Part shown: positions 23,863-34,409 of the stretch, one piece after another | Position numbering within the stretch: position 1 is the stretch's first letter | Layout of the letters: each line of letters opens with the position of its first letter | Assembly: GCA_024663395.1 (NCBI GenBank) | Contig: JANFAH010000063.1 | Coordinates: 124,001 to 188,000, forward strand | Length of the DNA: 64,000 nucleotides | Origin: Pisolithus tinctorius | Lineage: Eukaryota; Basidiomycota; Agaricomycetes; Boletales; Pisolithaceae | Direction: 5' to 3' | Made by a program: the position numbers and the translations under genes | The notes under the pieces: model-generated | Database searches by the model: none | The model's input: the letters and a program-made list of their open reading frames with translations, nothing else | What the model was told of the DNA's origin: nothing

Positions 23863-24816
23863 CCAAAGCACAAACTCACCATGACGACTTTTTGACGGGA
23901 TATGATATGGAGCTGTCAAGGGCAATATGCCTGAACTTAAAGGTTCGTGGCTTGGTAGGTAGCGAGGTGTTGGTGCGAGAGTGGGAGTGATGCCACGGGT
24001 GCACGATTTGGCTATCGAGATGAACAGACATGCAGGGGGCCCCTGCTTTTTTGTATATGAAGAAGCTTGGGCCGCCTAGGCCAAACCGCTGACGTTGAGG
24101 TCAAGGCGAGGCTGGACTGTATTTTAGGCTGTTCTGCGCTGCGGAAGCGAAGCGTTGGAGGGGCAAGGCGATGAAAGGGGGGAGTATATCCGCCTTGAAC
24201 CGGCAACGGGACCCTTTTTGTCGCTGGACTAGACGGGCGGTAATCTGACGAGATCCTTTTGAAGGGAAAAAAAATACACGGCACCTCGTAACCTGTGAAA
24301 TCGATAACAGCGAGGGTACAGCCTCGACGAGAGCCGGTTAAGACTCGACTCCGTTGGGACGGCACTCCCATGAGGCTATGCTGCAACACTGGAATTGAGC
24401 TTATGGAGCTCCCAGGCGCTCATTAGTGATACCACGTCCTTTTCATTTCTGCGTGAGGCCCTGTGAAGCCCAATCCGCAAGGGTTTGGCATGTATGAGAA
24501 TGTCGTTCCACATGTCGCATCTCCACTTCCGCTTTCATGACGCAGTGTAAACGGACTACATACGCACGACACGCAAAGGAACGAGGTACTAGGAAAACGG
24601 TAATCTCCATACAGCTTGCCAGCTTGCTGAGAACACGACTATCACTTTTTACGGTACTGCAATCAAGAGAATTTCCAAAGACTGTGTTCCACGATGGCGA
24701 CCACAATTATAGCGGTCGTACCGCGAATCTTGTGTCAAATAAATCTAAATGAGATCGCTAGAGATGTGTGCATATGGTTAGCTGACTGATAAGTTGCCGC
24801 GTAGTACGAACGATAC
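23863..24816. other. Intergenic region between phosphatase and eIF4A genes
   Basis: About 950 bp. Minus-strand frame 24012-24389 and others have no recognisable motif. The region holds the promoter of the phosphatase gene and the 3' end of eIF4A by position; no repeat or RNA gene was recognised. Confidence 0.35.
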
Positions 24817-26293
24817 TCACGCAACGTTAAGAGGCATCTCGTCAATCTGCGTGTTGTAGAATTCTGCGCCAGAGCGGATCTACCTCAGTACCTGCCAAAT
24901 CAAGTTGTTGTATGAATGACGCTTACGTTCGATATCTCTCAGCATCCTGACGTCTTCGGTCGTGACAAAGTTGATGGCTACGCCTTTACGTCCGAACCGC
25001 CCACCGCGTCCAATGCGGTGAATGTAGTTCTCCCGGTTTGTCGGAAGGTCATAGTTGATTACGAGTGAAACTTGCTGGACATCAATTCCGCGAGCCAAAA
25101 GATCCGTAGTGATGAGGACACGAGATGAGCCAGACCGGAATTCCTTCATTAAAACCTCTCTTTGCTTTTGTTCCATGTCTCCGTGCTGTTCCGACGAAGG
25201 GGAAAGACAAACGGATTAATCACGAAAAACACTGCTCCGGACCGTCACCCACCATGGCCGAGACCGTAAACTCCCGTAGATGCATCTTCTCGGTCAACCA
25301 GTCGACCTTCCGTCTCGTATTGCAAAAGATGACCGCCTGCGTAATCGTCACAGTCTCGTACAAATCGCAAAGCGTGTCCAATTTCCACTCCTCCTTTTCA
25401 ACTGCGATGTAGAATTGTTTGATACCCTCAAGCGTCAGCTCATCTCTCTTGACGAGAATTCGAACGGGATCCCTCATAAATTTCTTCGTCACCTCCAAAA
25501 CATCGGCCGGCATCGTCGCAGAAAGGAGGACTACTTGGGTGTCGCTCGGCAGCAACTGGAAAAGCTCGTAAATCTGGTCCTTGAAACCACGGGACAACAT
25601 CTCGTCCGCTTCGTCGAGACAGAAGATTTTGATGTGATCTGTCTTGAGTGCTCGTCGGTTGATCATGTCGTATACCCGGCCAGGGGTGCCGACGACGACC
25701 TGCACGCCCTCCTGCAACTTAGCCATATCTTCACGAACGTTTGTACCGCCAACGCAGGCATGGCATTCGATGTTCATGTAGTCGCCCAAAGCGATGACGA
25801 CTTTCTGGATCTGCTGAGCCAGCTCGCGGGTAGGTGCCAAAATGAGGGCTTGACACCCTTTTATGCTCATATCGAGCTGCTGGAGGATGGATATCGAGAA
25901 GGTAGCGGTTTTACCGGTACCGGATTGGGCTTGCGCGATGACATCGTGACCTTTGATCACGGGGACGATAGCGCGCTGCTGGATAGCGGATGGACGTTCG
26001 AAACTAGTAAGGAATTAATGTACTAAACTACTATACTTCGAGGAAGAAATTACCCGTAGGCATAAATACCGCGGAGGAGTTCCGGCTTCAAATCCATGTT
26101 GTCGAAGCTGAAGGAAGACGATCAACTCTCGATTCAGAAGGTCAGGATACATCGAGACGTACTTGTCTACGACCTGGTCCCAATTGGACTCGATCTCGGT
26201 GTCGGGGATATCTTGGAGTTGTTCTTCTCTGAAGGCAAAATCAGACAGACGCTGGGGTGACAGATGTTGGACGGTGTGAGCCACTCACGCCAT
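24817..26293 (-). CDS. TIF1: Eukaryotic initiation factor 4A (DEAD-box RNA helicase)
   Basis: Six exons on the - strand: 26293-26289 (5 nt, ATGGC), 26228-26163, 26107-26054, 26003-25253, 25185-24927, 24863-24817; 393 aa. All DEAD-box motifs are visible: Q motif ([13 protein letters not shown]), I (AQSGTGKT), Ia (PTRELA), Ib (TPGR), II (DEAD), III (SAT), IV (VIFCNTRR), V (ARGIDV), VI ([13 protein letters not shown]), and the C-terminus [16 protein letters not shown] is diagnostic for eIF4A. The protein unwinds mRNA 5' leaders in the eIF4F complex. The length matches the family. The start is set by [20 protein letters not shown], which requires the 5-nt first coding exon; splicing so close to the ATG is common for this gene in fungi as far as I recall. 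Confidence 0.95.
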
Positions 26294-28666
26294 GATTCTC
26301 TCTTCTTTTTGTATTCGAAGTCGACTAACTCTGTAGATCGACTGGGTCGTTGGGTGTGCAAGTTGCAAGTGATCAAGCGGATCGATAGACCTGATATGAT
26401 CTAAACAAAATTTCTTTTCCCCTCAGCGACAACGGGTGGAGGGCTACGGCAATTCCCGTGTTTTTTTCGCGCCCAGACGTGGGAACTCTGCCCCGGACAG
26501 CTCGACTGTTGTCCATTATCTTATCTAGGATACTCAACGTTTATACCATCCGTTTGTATCAACTGACATTCAGCATTGCTACGTCATCAGGACCAATCCA
26601 AACTTGCGATGAATCCTGCGCACGAGAACGCGTCCGAGCCACTGGACTTTGGTATCACTCGTTACGATTCATGGACGAAAACACCCGCAGTACGGAATCC
26701 AGTTTTTCATAGAAGAACCCTGCCGATCAATTCCAACATACCGTAACGGGAGCTGCCAGCACAGAGTATGCTGTGTGGGTTTAAACCGTGCGTGGTTCAG
26801 GGAAACCTGGGACATAAGCACCCACTTACCAAGACGGCTAGTGCTATGCAGCACAGGTCACCGTCAATAATTGGAAAGTAGATGTGTCGTGAAAAGAGCG
26901 CCGCAAGCCGTATTGGACAAGAAACACGTGTTATTCCGGCAAAGAGTCTTATCGACCGAGTTTGGCTTGGGCGTTGAAAAGCAGTGCGAAGCGGGGCCGA
27001 GCTGACGAAGGCTAGGGACTGCGGGGGCAAGGCCTCGATCGGTGTTTCGATGAGATGCGATCAAACCTACGGGACTCTGGTACCGTGCTCCACATCTACA
27101 ACGAAGGACGCCAAGGATTCTGTAAAGGCGACCATTCGGGTTACTCTGTAACTGTCATTGGAAATGCTCAAACGTTAAAGGCGACGTTACAATTCGAGAC
27201 TCCTGGTTTTGAGCGTCATTGGACTGAAGTTTCCACTGCCCGAGAACCTACGTGCTGCTCTTCAAGGGATCGGTTCCGCGGAGAGCAGATCATCCCCGAG
27301 TTTACATCAAACGTTATGATGATCATGTTCAACTTTGTAAACGGGGTAAAATCCCCGAATCAACCAGCCGCCGGAGGTTCTTGCTAACGTCATGCTGCGG
27401 AACATTGCCTCCTCACTACGATCCGGCTGACATCAGCTCCACCTCTAGCATCGGTGTGTATTCGCACTCTGCTTTTTCTTCTCTATCGCCGGGATATTAT
27501 TTTTGGGTTTGGTTATCTATCTCGGCGGTGATGGGGAGTGCCAAGAAGACGCTCCGTCATATCTTCAGACCATCAGTTTCAGTGGTGGAATTCATAAAAC
27601 ATTGCAACTTCGTCGATAAATCGTCCAATCGGTATCCGAGAGCAGGTATTTCCCTCACCTATCTACAGGCGGGGTGGCGGTGCGCGTACTAATTTCCGCA
27701 CATAGTTGTGGATTCGGTTTGGGTGATACTGTTCCGTTGTCATGTTCATCCGTTTACTATTTTGCTTCCCGGTTCTTGTATAGGAGGCACTGGACCGTAT
27801 AGATCCGCGAATACTTTTCTTTTCAAAGTTTTATGATCCGAGGCTCTGCATGGCTTGCCAATTTCGCCCTCCCTGCGCTCGTACTGCGAAGAGCGCAGTA
27901 ATTTGCGGTTTAATTTGAGAATCTCGTCATAAAAAATTGAAAGCCCCCTGGAAGCAAGCCAGCTGCCTCGTAAGCATCCTGTCACGAATAGGTATGTTGC
28001 TGTGCCCTCCTGGAAACGCATGATACATCAGTGCTGTTACGGCGTCTGATTTAGTGTTGCCGCGAGGTGAATTAGCCGACCAGTTCCATCCACTTCGATA
28101 ATGACGAGGGGTAACGAAGTGAGTTCGCGAGAGTTGCGAGGTGGCAATTCCGTCTGACCCTGAGTAGTACTAGGTTGTGGTCATGAGTGTCTAGTACCCA
28201 TACGTATGAACGCAACAATCCCTGGTCCATTAAACCAAAAATCACAGGCAGATTACTGTCTAGAGGCTGGCATGTATTTGTGTAGATTCTGCTCGAGTCA
28301 CCACACATCCTGCTCATTTGCAAAATGTTGCTGAAGCACAACTTGCCATCAAATCACCAACAGCTCATGCGGTGATTGCACTAGAAATGGTATCGTCTTG
28401 ATTGTTAGCAACAAAATCAGTCATGACTGTCAGTCGGTCTTACTTTTAGGCCGTACCACTGCCTGGAGCAAGTTCATGTGAAAAAGTAGACTTGTTGCAA
28501 CCCATCCACGGGCTAAATCAGGTGCTGTAATCCTTCTCACTGGGGAGTCCAGATGGCATTGAAGATGGAAAATCCATGTGTCTCCATCTCCAAGGTCGAA
28601 GGCCATTCATTGAATTGCTGTTGGGGTGGATGGCAAACACCCAAAATTTACTTTGCTCAAGGCTCT
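26294..28666. other. 2.4-kb region without a recognised gene
   Basis: Between eIF4A and the Tc1/mariner element. Open stretches on the + strand at 27055-27387 and 27252-27692 show no motif; the frame near 27480-27540 has a hydrophobic run but no stable exon model. The region could hold a fast-evolving gene or a decayed repeat. Nothing can be supported further. Confidence 0.35.
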
Positions 28667-28668
28667 TA

Positions 28669-28779
28669 CAGCAGTTCCCAAGTGTAATGAGACTGTGTGA
28701 ATTTTTTTGAGTCGTGCGTTGAGTCATTCCAAATTGGGAACAAGTTGTAATAAGTCGTGTCATGAACATTCCCTACACC
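28669..28779 (+). repeat. Left terminal inverted repeat of the Tc1/mariner element
   Basis: 111 bp matching the reverse complement of 34297-34407 at 107 positions. Similarity stops abruptly at CCCTACACC on both sides, which defines the inner edge. It ends 20 bp before the transposase ATG, so the promoter must overlap it. Confidence 0.88.
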
Positions 28780-28799
28780 ATCGGCATCCCACCACAACG

Positions 28800-29928
28800 A
28801 TGGGAAACCACTGTATCAGCAAAGACATCAAGGAAATCGCCCTCAAGCTTTGGGATCAAGGCTGGGAGGCAGAGGATATATGTGATACCTTAGGAATATC
28901 TCATGCAAGCCTCTATCAATGGCAAGTGATTTTTGCAGAGCATGGCAGTGTCAACCGTCCCCCGTCACCACTGAAAGGCCAAGGCCTTCATATCCTTACC
29001 TGCACCCTCATTCAGGCCTGCCAGGGCCTATTCTCTCAAGAACCGGATCTATTTCTTGATGAAGTAAAGACTTGGCTAGCCCTCGAACATGACATTGTCA
29101 TCTCCATGTCGACGCTTGCTCGCAATCTCACTGAAATTGGGCTCACTCGCAAAATACTTCACAAAATAGCTGCAGAGAGGGATGAGGAACACCATGGAGA
29201 CTTCCGGGAACAAATTATCGCCAACTTCCAAGGGGACGGTTGTGAATTCGTGTTCGTGGATGAAACAAGCAAAGATGAGCGTACATGGGCACGTCACTAT
29301 GGTCGTGCAATGTCAGGTGCTCGTGCGCCCCTCTCAGATGTCTTTGTTTGAGGTGACTGGTATTCCTTGGTTGCAGCGATGACGGTCGATGGATATATTG
29401 CTGCTGAGGTTGTGGAGGGTTCTTACGATCGTGATCTATTTTGTGACTTCATCACACAGCAACTTGTAAGTCATTTTCCTGTTCCTTTGATCGTCCTAGC
29501 TGATATTTCAATGTAGCTGCCTGCCATGAATCCCTTCCCCGCTGAAAGGTCTGTTATTGTCCTCGACAACTGCTGCATCCATCACAATGAAGACCTCGAA
29601 GCCACAGTCCGGGAAGCTGGTAAGTACAATCTACACTTTGTTTCATCGCTCATTTATCCTCCACAGGTTGTATTCTCATGTTCTTGCCTCCATATTCCCC
29701 AGATCTCAACCCGATCGAGGAGTCATTCAGCGCTTGTGCGTCGTCTTGTTTCTTTCTGTTTCTTGAACTTGCTCACAACATATCACAGTAAAGGCACATC
29801 TCCATCACCACGCTCATCATCTACGCCAGGAGGAAGATCCCATCAATACGCTCCTTGAGGCAACAAGCTACATCACTGCTGGGAAATGTCAGGAGTGGAT
29901 ATGCCATGCCGGTTATATTACAATGTAG
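28800..29928 (+). pseudogene. Tc1/mariner DD34E transposase, interrupted by a stop codon
   Basis: Four exons 28800-29465, 29517-29619, 29667-29735, 29789-29928 (frame consistent, 325 aa apart from one stop). The N-terminus is a helix-turn-helix region (IALKLWDQGWEAEDICDTLG, then ISHASLYQWQ). The catalytic domain shows FVFVDETSKDERTWAR (first Asp), VIVLDNCCIHHNED (second Asp) and [15 protein letters not shown] (Glu), with 34 residues between second Asp and Glu, i.e. DD34E. At 29349-29351 a TGA interrupts SDVFV|GDWYSLVAAMTVDGY. Relatives have Arg there, so CGA changed to TGA. Unless read through or edited, no full-length transposase is made from this copy. Confidence 0.85.
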
Positions 29929-31343
29929 TCGGAGATTTACGGAATATTTTCGAGTCTGTTCTGTAGAAGAGTCTAGTCATCTTTTTGTTTGAGAAACACT
30001 TGAGAAACTTGACTTGCAATTTTTGAAGCACCAAGGAAAAAAAAAGAGCACGCATGACATTCGCACACTAGACACAATATTACACGGCGTGAATGACTGA
30101 CTACTCCTATTCCCAAGTGCCTGCATGGATTGCCTCACAAAACTTCCGATGCGCTGCTAAAAATGAGTGGGATGCGAGAACGGAGAGTCCGCTGTCCTTC
30201 CAGTCCACCTCCGAGAGTGATTCTACAACTTTATTCCCAGGAATGTAGTCCAGTTTCTCCAACTTCTCTTGAGTATGCGCTGACAGCCGATACTTCATAC
30301 AGAACTCCGAGAGCGAAACGTTGTGCGTCATGGTGGAACTGGGTGAAGAGAAGATGGTCGTACTTTGACTGGGCGGTGGTGGGGTTGGCACAGGCGGAGA
30401 TGTCATGTTTGACATATAGTAGCCATACGAACCGTAGGGAATTGGTGGAGGAGGAAAGTAAGAGCCAAATGGATACATGGGGTGGGGGCCAGGGGCATGC
30501 CAAAGGCCATGAGGCCCAGGTGCACTACGGTGGTCTTTGTTCCATGCACCAAGGATTGGATTTGGAACATCCGCTGGCATTTGGCTAGCAGGAATAGCAG
30601 ACGCCTTTGTAAAGTGATTGGACATTGGTGGGGTATCACATGTTGCAGTTGGTGGCTATCAGGGTGTTAGCAACGTATTCGAATCAATATTCCACTTATG
30701 ACATACCTTCGCAGCGATGGCGTTTGCCCAAATTTGAAGGCGAAGTGGGGTTAGCTCCCAGAAGAGTCCCCCCGATGCGTATATGCACTTGTTTGGAAAG
30801 CGGGGATGATTCCCAACAGGATATTTGTCTTGTAATTCCTTGAGCTCGTTTGCAGAGCGGTTACGAAGTGAATCGATTTGCAATTTGATAGACAAGTCGG
30901 GCAGTGGTTCGTCATCAAGTTCTCTCGCCGCCCCCGAGCTCTTCCCTCTCCCTCTCTTCTTTTCCTCAATCGTTGGCTGTTGTAGTTCAGCACTTGCCAC
31001 TCACAGAAGAAATGAAGATTGCTTACGAGCTCACGCGGAATGGGCCTCGGCACATACAGAAAAATAACTTGATCCTTCTTGCATGACTTCACAGCATTGA
31101 TCATCGCCCGATATCCTACCTCATTTGTGACGAGTTTGAGCTGGAGATTAGTGGGAGTTTCAAATTGCCAGCACAACTGTTCAGCCGCCAGATGCCATGG
31201 CATGGTATCAGCAGCGTCAGCAACGGCATCGATGAAGGTATCAAAAGTATCCTTGACTGTGAATATAAAAGGGTTGCACTGGGTAAGTTTGACAGAGGTT
31301 GAGGATGTCGATTTGCCCCGTGTGTGGGCCAAGACCTCGACAG

Positions 31344-33826
31344 ACGTTGTGAGTCAAAGTGAGGAATGCTGGTGAAAACCAAACAAATCCAACACAAAAG
31401 ACAAATAAGAGTGAGTGGTGGTTTGCCTCCACGGAACCTGGAGTGCAGAGAAACCTAAACGTGTGGGGGGGGACTTCAAGTAGAGGGCTCCTGGCGCAAG
31501 TTGTCGACGAGTTACGCAGGAGAGGATGAATGAACGCTGATTAAGAAGGGGATGCTGAACAGAGCAGGGGTGTTCAGCTGAAAGGACTTGGGAGTAAATG
31601 GATTTCGATAGGATGTGCTCAAGAGGTTGCTGACTAAGCACTGATGATACTGCTGATGATGAATAGAGGTAGATAGACCCTTGATGGAGCCTCAACTACC
31701 AATGATATAAATGAAGACAGATAGACTCTTCCGAATGAGCCTCAACTGTCGACGATGAGATATGCTGAGCTGAGCTGACTTCTGGATTGCTTCTGATTGA
31801 TTCTGATTGATTCTTGGTAGCTAAGTACATGGGGGTTTATATACTGAGGGGGGAGCACAGCTTGTGACAAACAAGGCACAAACACTTGGTAAGTAATGAG
31901 TAAGGACTGAGTAATCATGATGAGTAAGCGAGAAATAAAAAGTAAGCAAGCAAGGAGGATTGGTAAGTATTGGCAACGAATGAGTCAAGGATAGTCAAAA
32001 TATCACAGAATGAGTCAAATAGAGTCAGAAACTGAGTAAGCGCACTGATATCACATTAGGGGGTGGCGATGCAAGCTAGATCTTGGCGGAGACATCTCTA
32101 GATCCAAAGATGGCATGACAGATGGATGGTGTTTCCAGATAAGGAAGTATTAATTCCAGAATTGAAGGGCATGAGTCAGGCGTCAAAGGGGGCTAGGGCA
32201 CTGGGGGTCTGTGGGGCTATGAGAGCATATGCGATCACGTCTCCCACCCTTCCATCCTCTCAGCGAAGTTAACAAAAACTTCATGGATGGGGTTCTGATG
32301 GAGGAGGAGGAGAAGGAGGGACGTCTTCTGCTGGATCTTGCAGTAGGAAGGCAAGATGCATGTCATACTCGTCATGAATGCGATCAGGGAGGCTGGAGGA
32401 CAGTAGATTATACTGCAGCTGTCGCAATGCGGGAAGAATGATGGACGAGATTGGAATAAAGACGGTGCAGGGAGCAGGGAGGAACGATCCATATGCTTCA
32501 TCAACCGGGGAGACTGAAATGACCACATAAGACCTTTCTAACCGAGTGACAGACCTGAGGCGACCAAAGAATGTCCTTCTGGAAGTCATACTGACAAGGA
32601 GAACACGCTGACCAAGCTGCATGGGATGGGACGGGGCTGACAATGACGGGATGAACCAGGGGGCTTCAGGACGGAAGCTGGTGGGAACGCCTGGCAGATA
32701 TACATAGCCATTGTCTCTGGCAAATGAGACAAGCGAGATGACTGACGAAGAGGCGGCCATGACTGATGGACTTTGCGAAATGAGCGTCTGATGGATGGAG
32801 TGCTGTAGAAACACGTAGGGTGCGAGGATCCTCTCCAAATTTGGAAGGAAGAATCGTGGGGCTGAGCACTTTAAGCGAGTATGTGAACTGAGTTGATATC
32901 TTTGGAAACGGCGGAGATACGACGAAAACCGGAATGCCGTACACGGGCGCTAAAAACCTTTAATGCGCGCTTAACTCGCTTCCTCTTTTCTCTTTAGCAC
33001 TGACGACTCGATCTTGTGCGAAGGATGACTGTTCACGTCCAACAGTCTTTCTACGCATGAGGCCTTTAGTCTTCATCTGCATGCTTGGGCATTGTGCGCA
33101 ACTCGTCAACGAGTTAGGCAGAGTCAGCTGTAACCATGTCCACAACACCTTTGGTGTGTGACACCGGGGAGACTGAAACGACCACATAAGACCTTTCTAA
33201 CCGAGTGACAGACCTGAGGCGACCAAAGAACGTCCTTCTGGAAGTCATACTGACAAGGAGAACACGCTGACCAAGCTGCATGGGATGGGACGGGGCTGAC
33301 AACGATGGGATGAACCAGGGGGCTTCAGGACGGAAGCTGGTGGGAATGCCTGGCAGATATACATAGCCACTGTCTCTGGCAAATGAGACAAGCGAGATGA
33401 TCAACGAAGAGGTGGCCATGATTGATGGACTTCACGAAATGAGCGTCTGATGGATGGAGTGCTGTAGAAACGTGTAGGGTGTGAGGATCCTCTCCAAATT
33501 TGGAAGGAAGAATCGTGGGGCTGAGCACTTTAAGCGAGCATGCGAACCGAGTTGATATCTTTGGAAATGGCAGAGATATGACGGAAACCGGAATGCCGTA
33601 CACGGGCGCTAAAAACCTTTAACATGCGCTTAACTCGCTTCCTCTTTTCTCTTTAGCACTGACGACTCGATCTTGTGCGAAGGATGACTGTTCACATCCA
33701 ACAGTCTTTCTATGCATGAGGCCTTTAGTCTTCATCTGCATGCATGGGCATTGCGCGCAACTCGTCAACGAGTTAGGCAGAGTCAGCTGTAACCATGTCC
33801 ACAACACCTTTGGTGTGTGACAACGT
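31344..33826. mobile_element. LTR-like repeat inserted in the passenger gene (copy 1), 4-bp target duplication ACGT
   Basis: Element 31348-33822 (2475 bp) starts TGTGAGTCAAAG and ends GTGTGACA (TGT...ACA as in LTRs), bounded by ACGT on both sides (31344-31347, 33823-33826). A TATA-like GTTTATATACTG lies near 31836. A second copy is at 56565-58363 with the same ends. Minus-strand frames (for example 32281-32838, including LPGVPTSFRPEAPWFIPSLS) are shared between copies but match no family I know. No internal retrotransposon genes, primer-binding site or polypurine tract are attached, so it is best read as a solo LTR or a non-autonomous LTR-derived element. It contains a 659-bp internal tandem duplication absent from copy 2. 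Confidence 0.75.
32505..33822. repeat. Tandem duplication of a 659-bp segment
   Basis: Unit 1 is 32505-33163 and unit 2 is 33164-33822, both starting CCGGGGAGACTGAAA and ending CTTTGGTGTGTGACA. They differ mainly by transitions, many at CpG. Copy 2 of the repeat (57.7-58.4 kb) has one unit only, so the duplication arose after the copies separated. Confidence 0.85.
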
Positions 33827-34296
33827 CTCAAGATGCAGGTGTGCTGTGATAGATTGGGGTGGGGGTTCGGCAATGCTATCCTCTGAGTCGCTAATATCAA
33901 ATATGGCTGTCTTCGACATTGATTTCTTCGCTTTCTTCTTCTTTCTTGAGGCAGGGGACTTCAGGGAAGATGGGGAGTTGGATTGCTTCTGCTTGCGGCC
34001 ACACTTTGCTTTCTTTGTAGGGGTCTTAGCAGAGATTTTCTTTGGAGAGTTCTTGACAGGGCTAGCAACCGGTGTAGATGTCACCGATTCACATGGAGGG
34101 ATATATGCATTGTCAATAAATGTGAACATGTCTAGGGATATCAGTGCACTGCTGGGTAGAGATGGATAATAGAACTTACAAATGGTGGAGCCAGGAGAGG
34201 CTTTTTGCTCATTTGCCTGCTCCACCGATTCCACCCCACAGCCTATTGGATCAGGCTCATTGGGGGGGTCCATAGCGGTGAGAATGCTGACGCAGA

Positions 34297-34407
34297 GGTG
34301 TAGGGAATGTTCACGACACGACTTATTACAACTCGTTCCCAATTTGGAATGACTCAACGTGCGACTCAAAAAAATTCACACAGTCTCATTACACTTGGGA
34401 ACTGCTG
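34297..34407 (-). repeat. Right terminal inverted repeat of the Tc1/mariner element
   Basis: Mirror of the left end (107 of 111 positions), followed by the TA target duplication. The four differences from the left end are transitions. Confidence 0.88.
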
Positions 34408-34409
34408 TA

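Larger units (their letters stand above)
30107..34273 (-). pseudogene. Passenger gene of the Tc1/mariner element (Pro-rich, SAM-like C-terminus), split by LTR-like insertion
   Basis: Exons on the - strand: 34273-34180, 34131-33823 continuing at 31343-31027 after the insertion, 30976-30707, 30655-30107. With the inserted repeat and one copy of its ACGT target duplication left out, the total is 1539 nt, exactly 513 codons, so the gene was intact before the insertion. The predicted protein has a Lys/Ser-rich basic region (residues about 60-115), a segment KLTQCNPFIFTVKDTFDTFI, a basic KKRGRGKSSG stretch, a Pro/Tyr/Gly-rich linker (YPFGSYFPPPPIPYGSYGYY) and a C-terminal SLSEFCMKYRLSAHTQEKLE...LSEVDWKDSG block that resembles a SAM domain. 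Function is unknown; a DNA- or protein-binding accessory to transposition is one guess. Its start lies 24 bp inside the right inverted repeat boundary. Confidence 0.75.
28667..34409. mobile_element. Tc1/mariner-type DNA transposon with passenger gene
   Basis: Element 28669-34407 (5739 bp), flanked by TA at 28667-28668 and 34408-34409, the target duplication of the Tc1/mariner superfamily. The terminal inverted repeats are 111 bp (28669-28779 and 34407-34297), beginning CAGCAGTTCCCAAGTGTAAT. They differ at four positions, all transitions. Inside are a DD34E transposase on the + strand near the left end and a second gene reading inward from the right end on the - strand. An LTR-like repeat (31348-33822) inserted later in the passenger gene. 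Without it the element would be about 3.26 kb. CpG is largely retained, in contrast to the repeat block after 44 kb, so the element appears younger. The transposase carries a stop codon, so this copy is probably not autonomous. Confidence 0.88.

Noticed and set aside
23755..23925. N-terminal membrane anchor of the phosphatase (IFVFLLNIIIVATFFFF)
   Set aside because: It comes from a T-rich stretch before a good ATG at 23754; the longest frame also begins at a non-ATG codon. Kept only as an alternative start.
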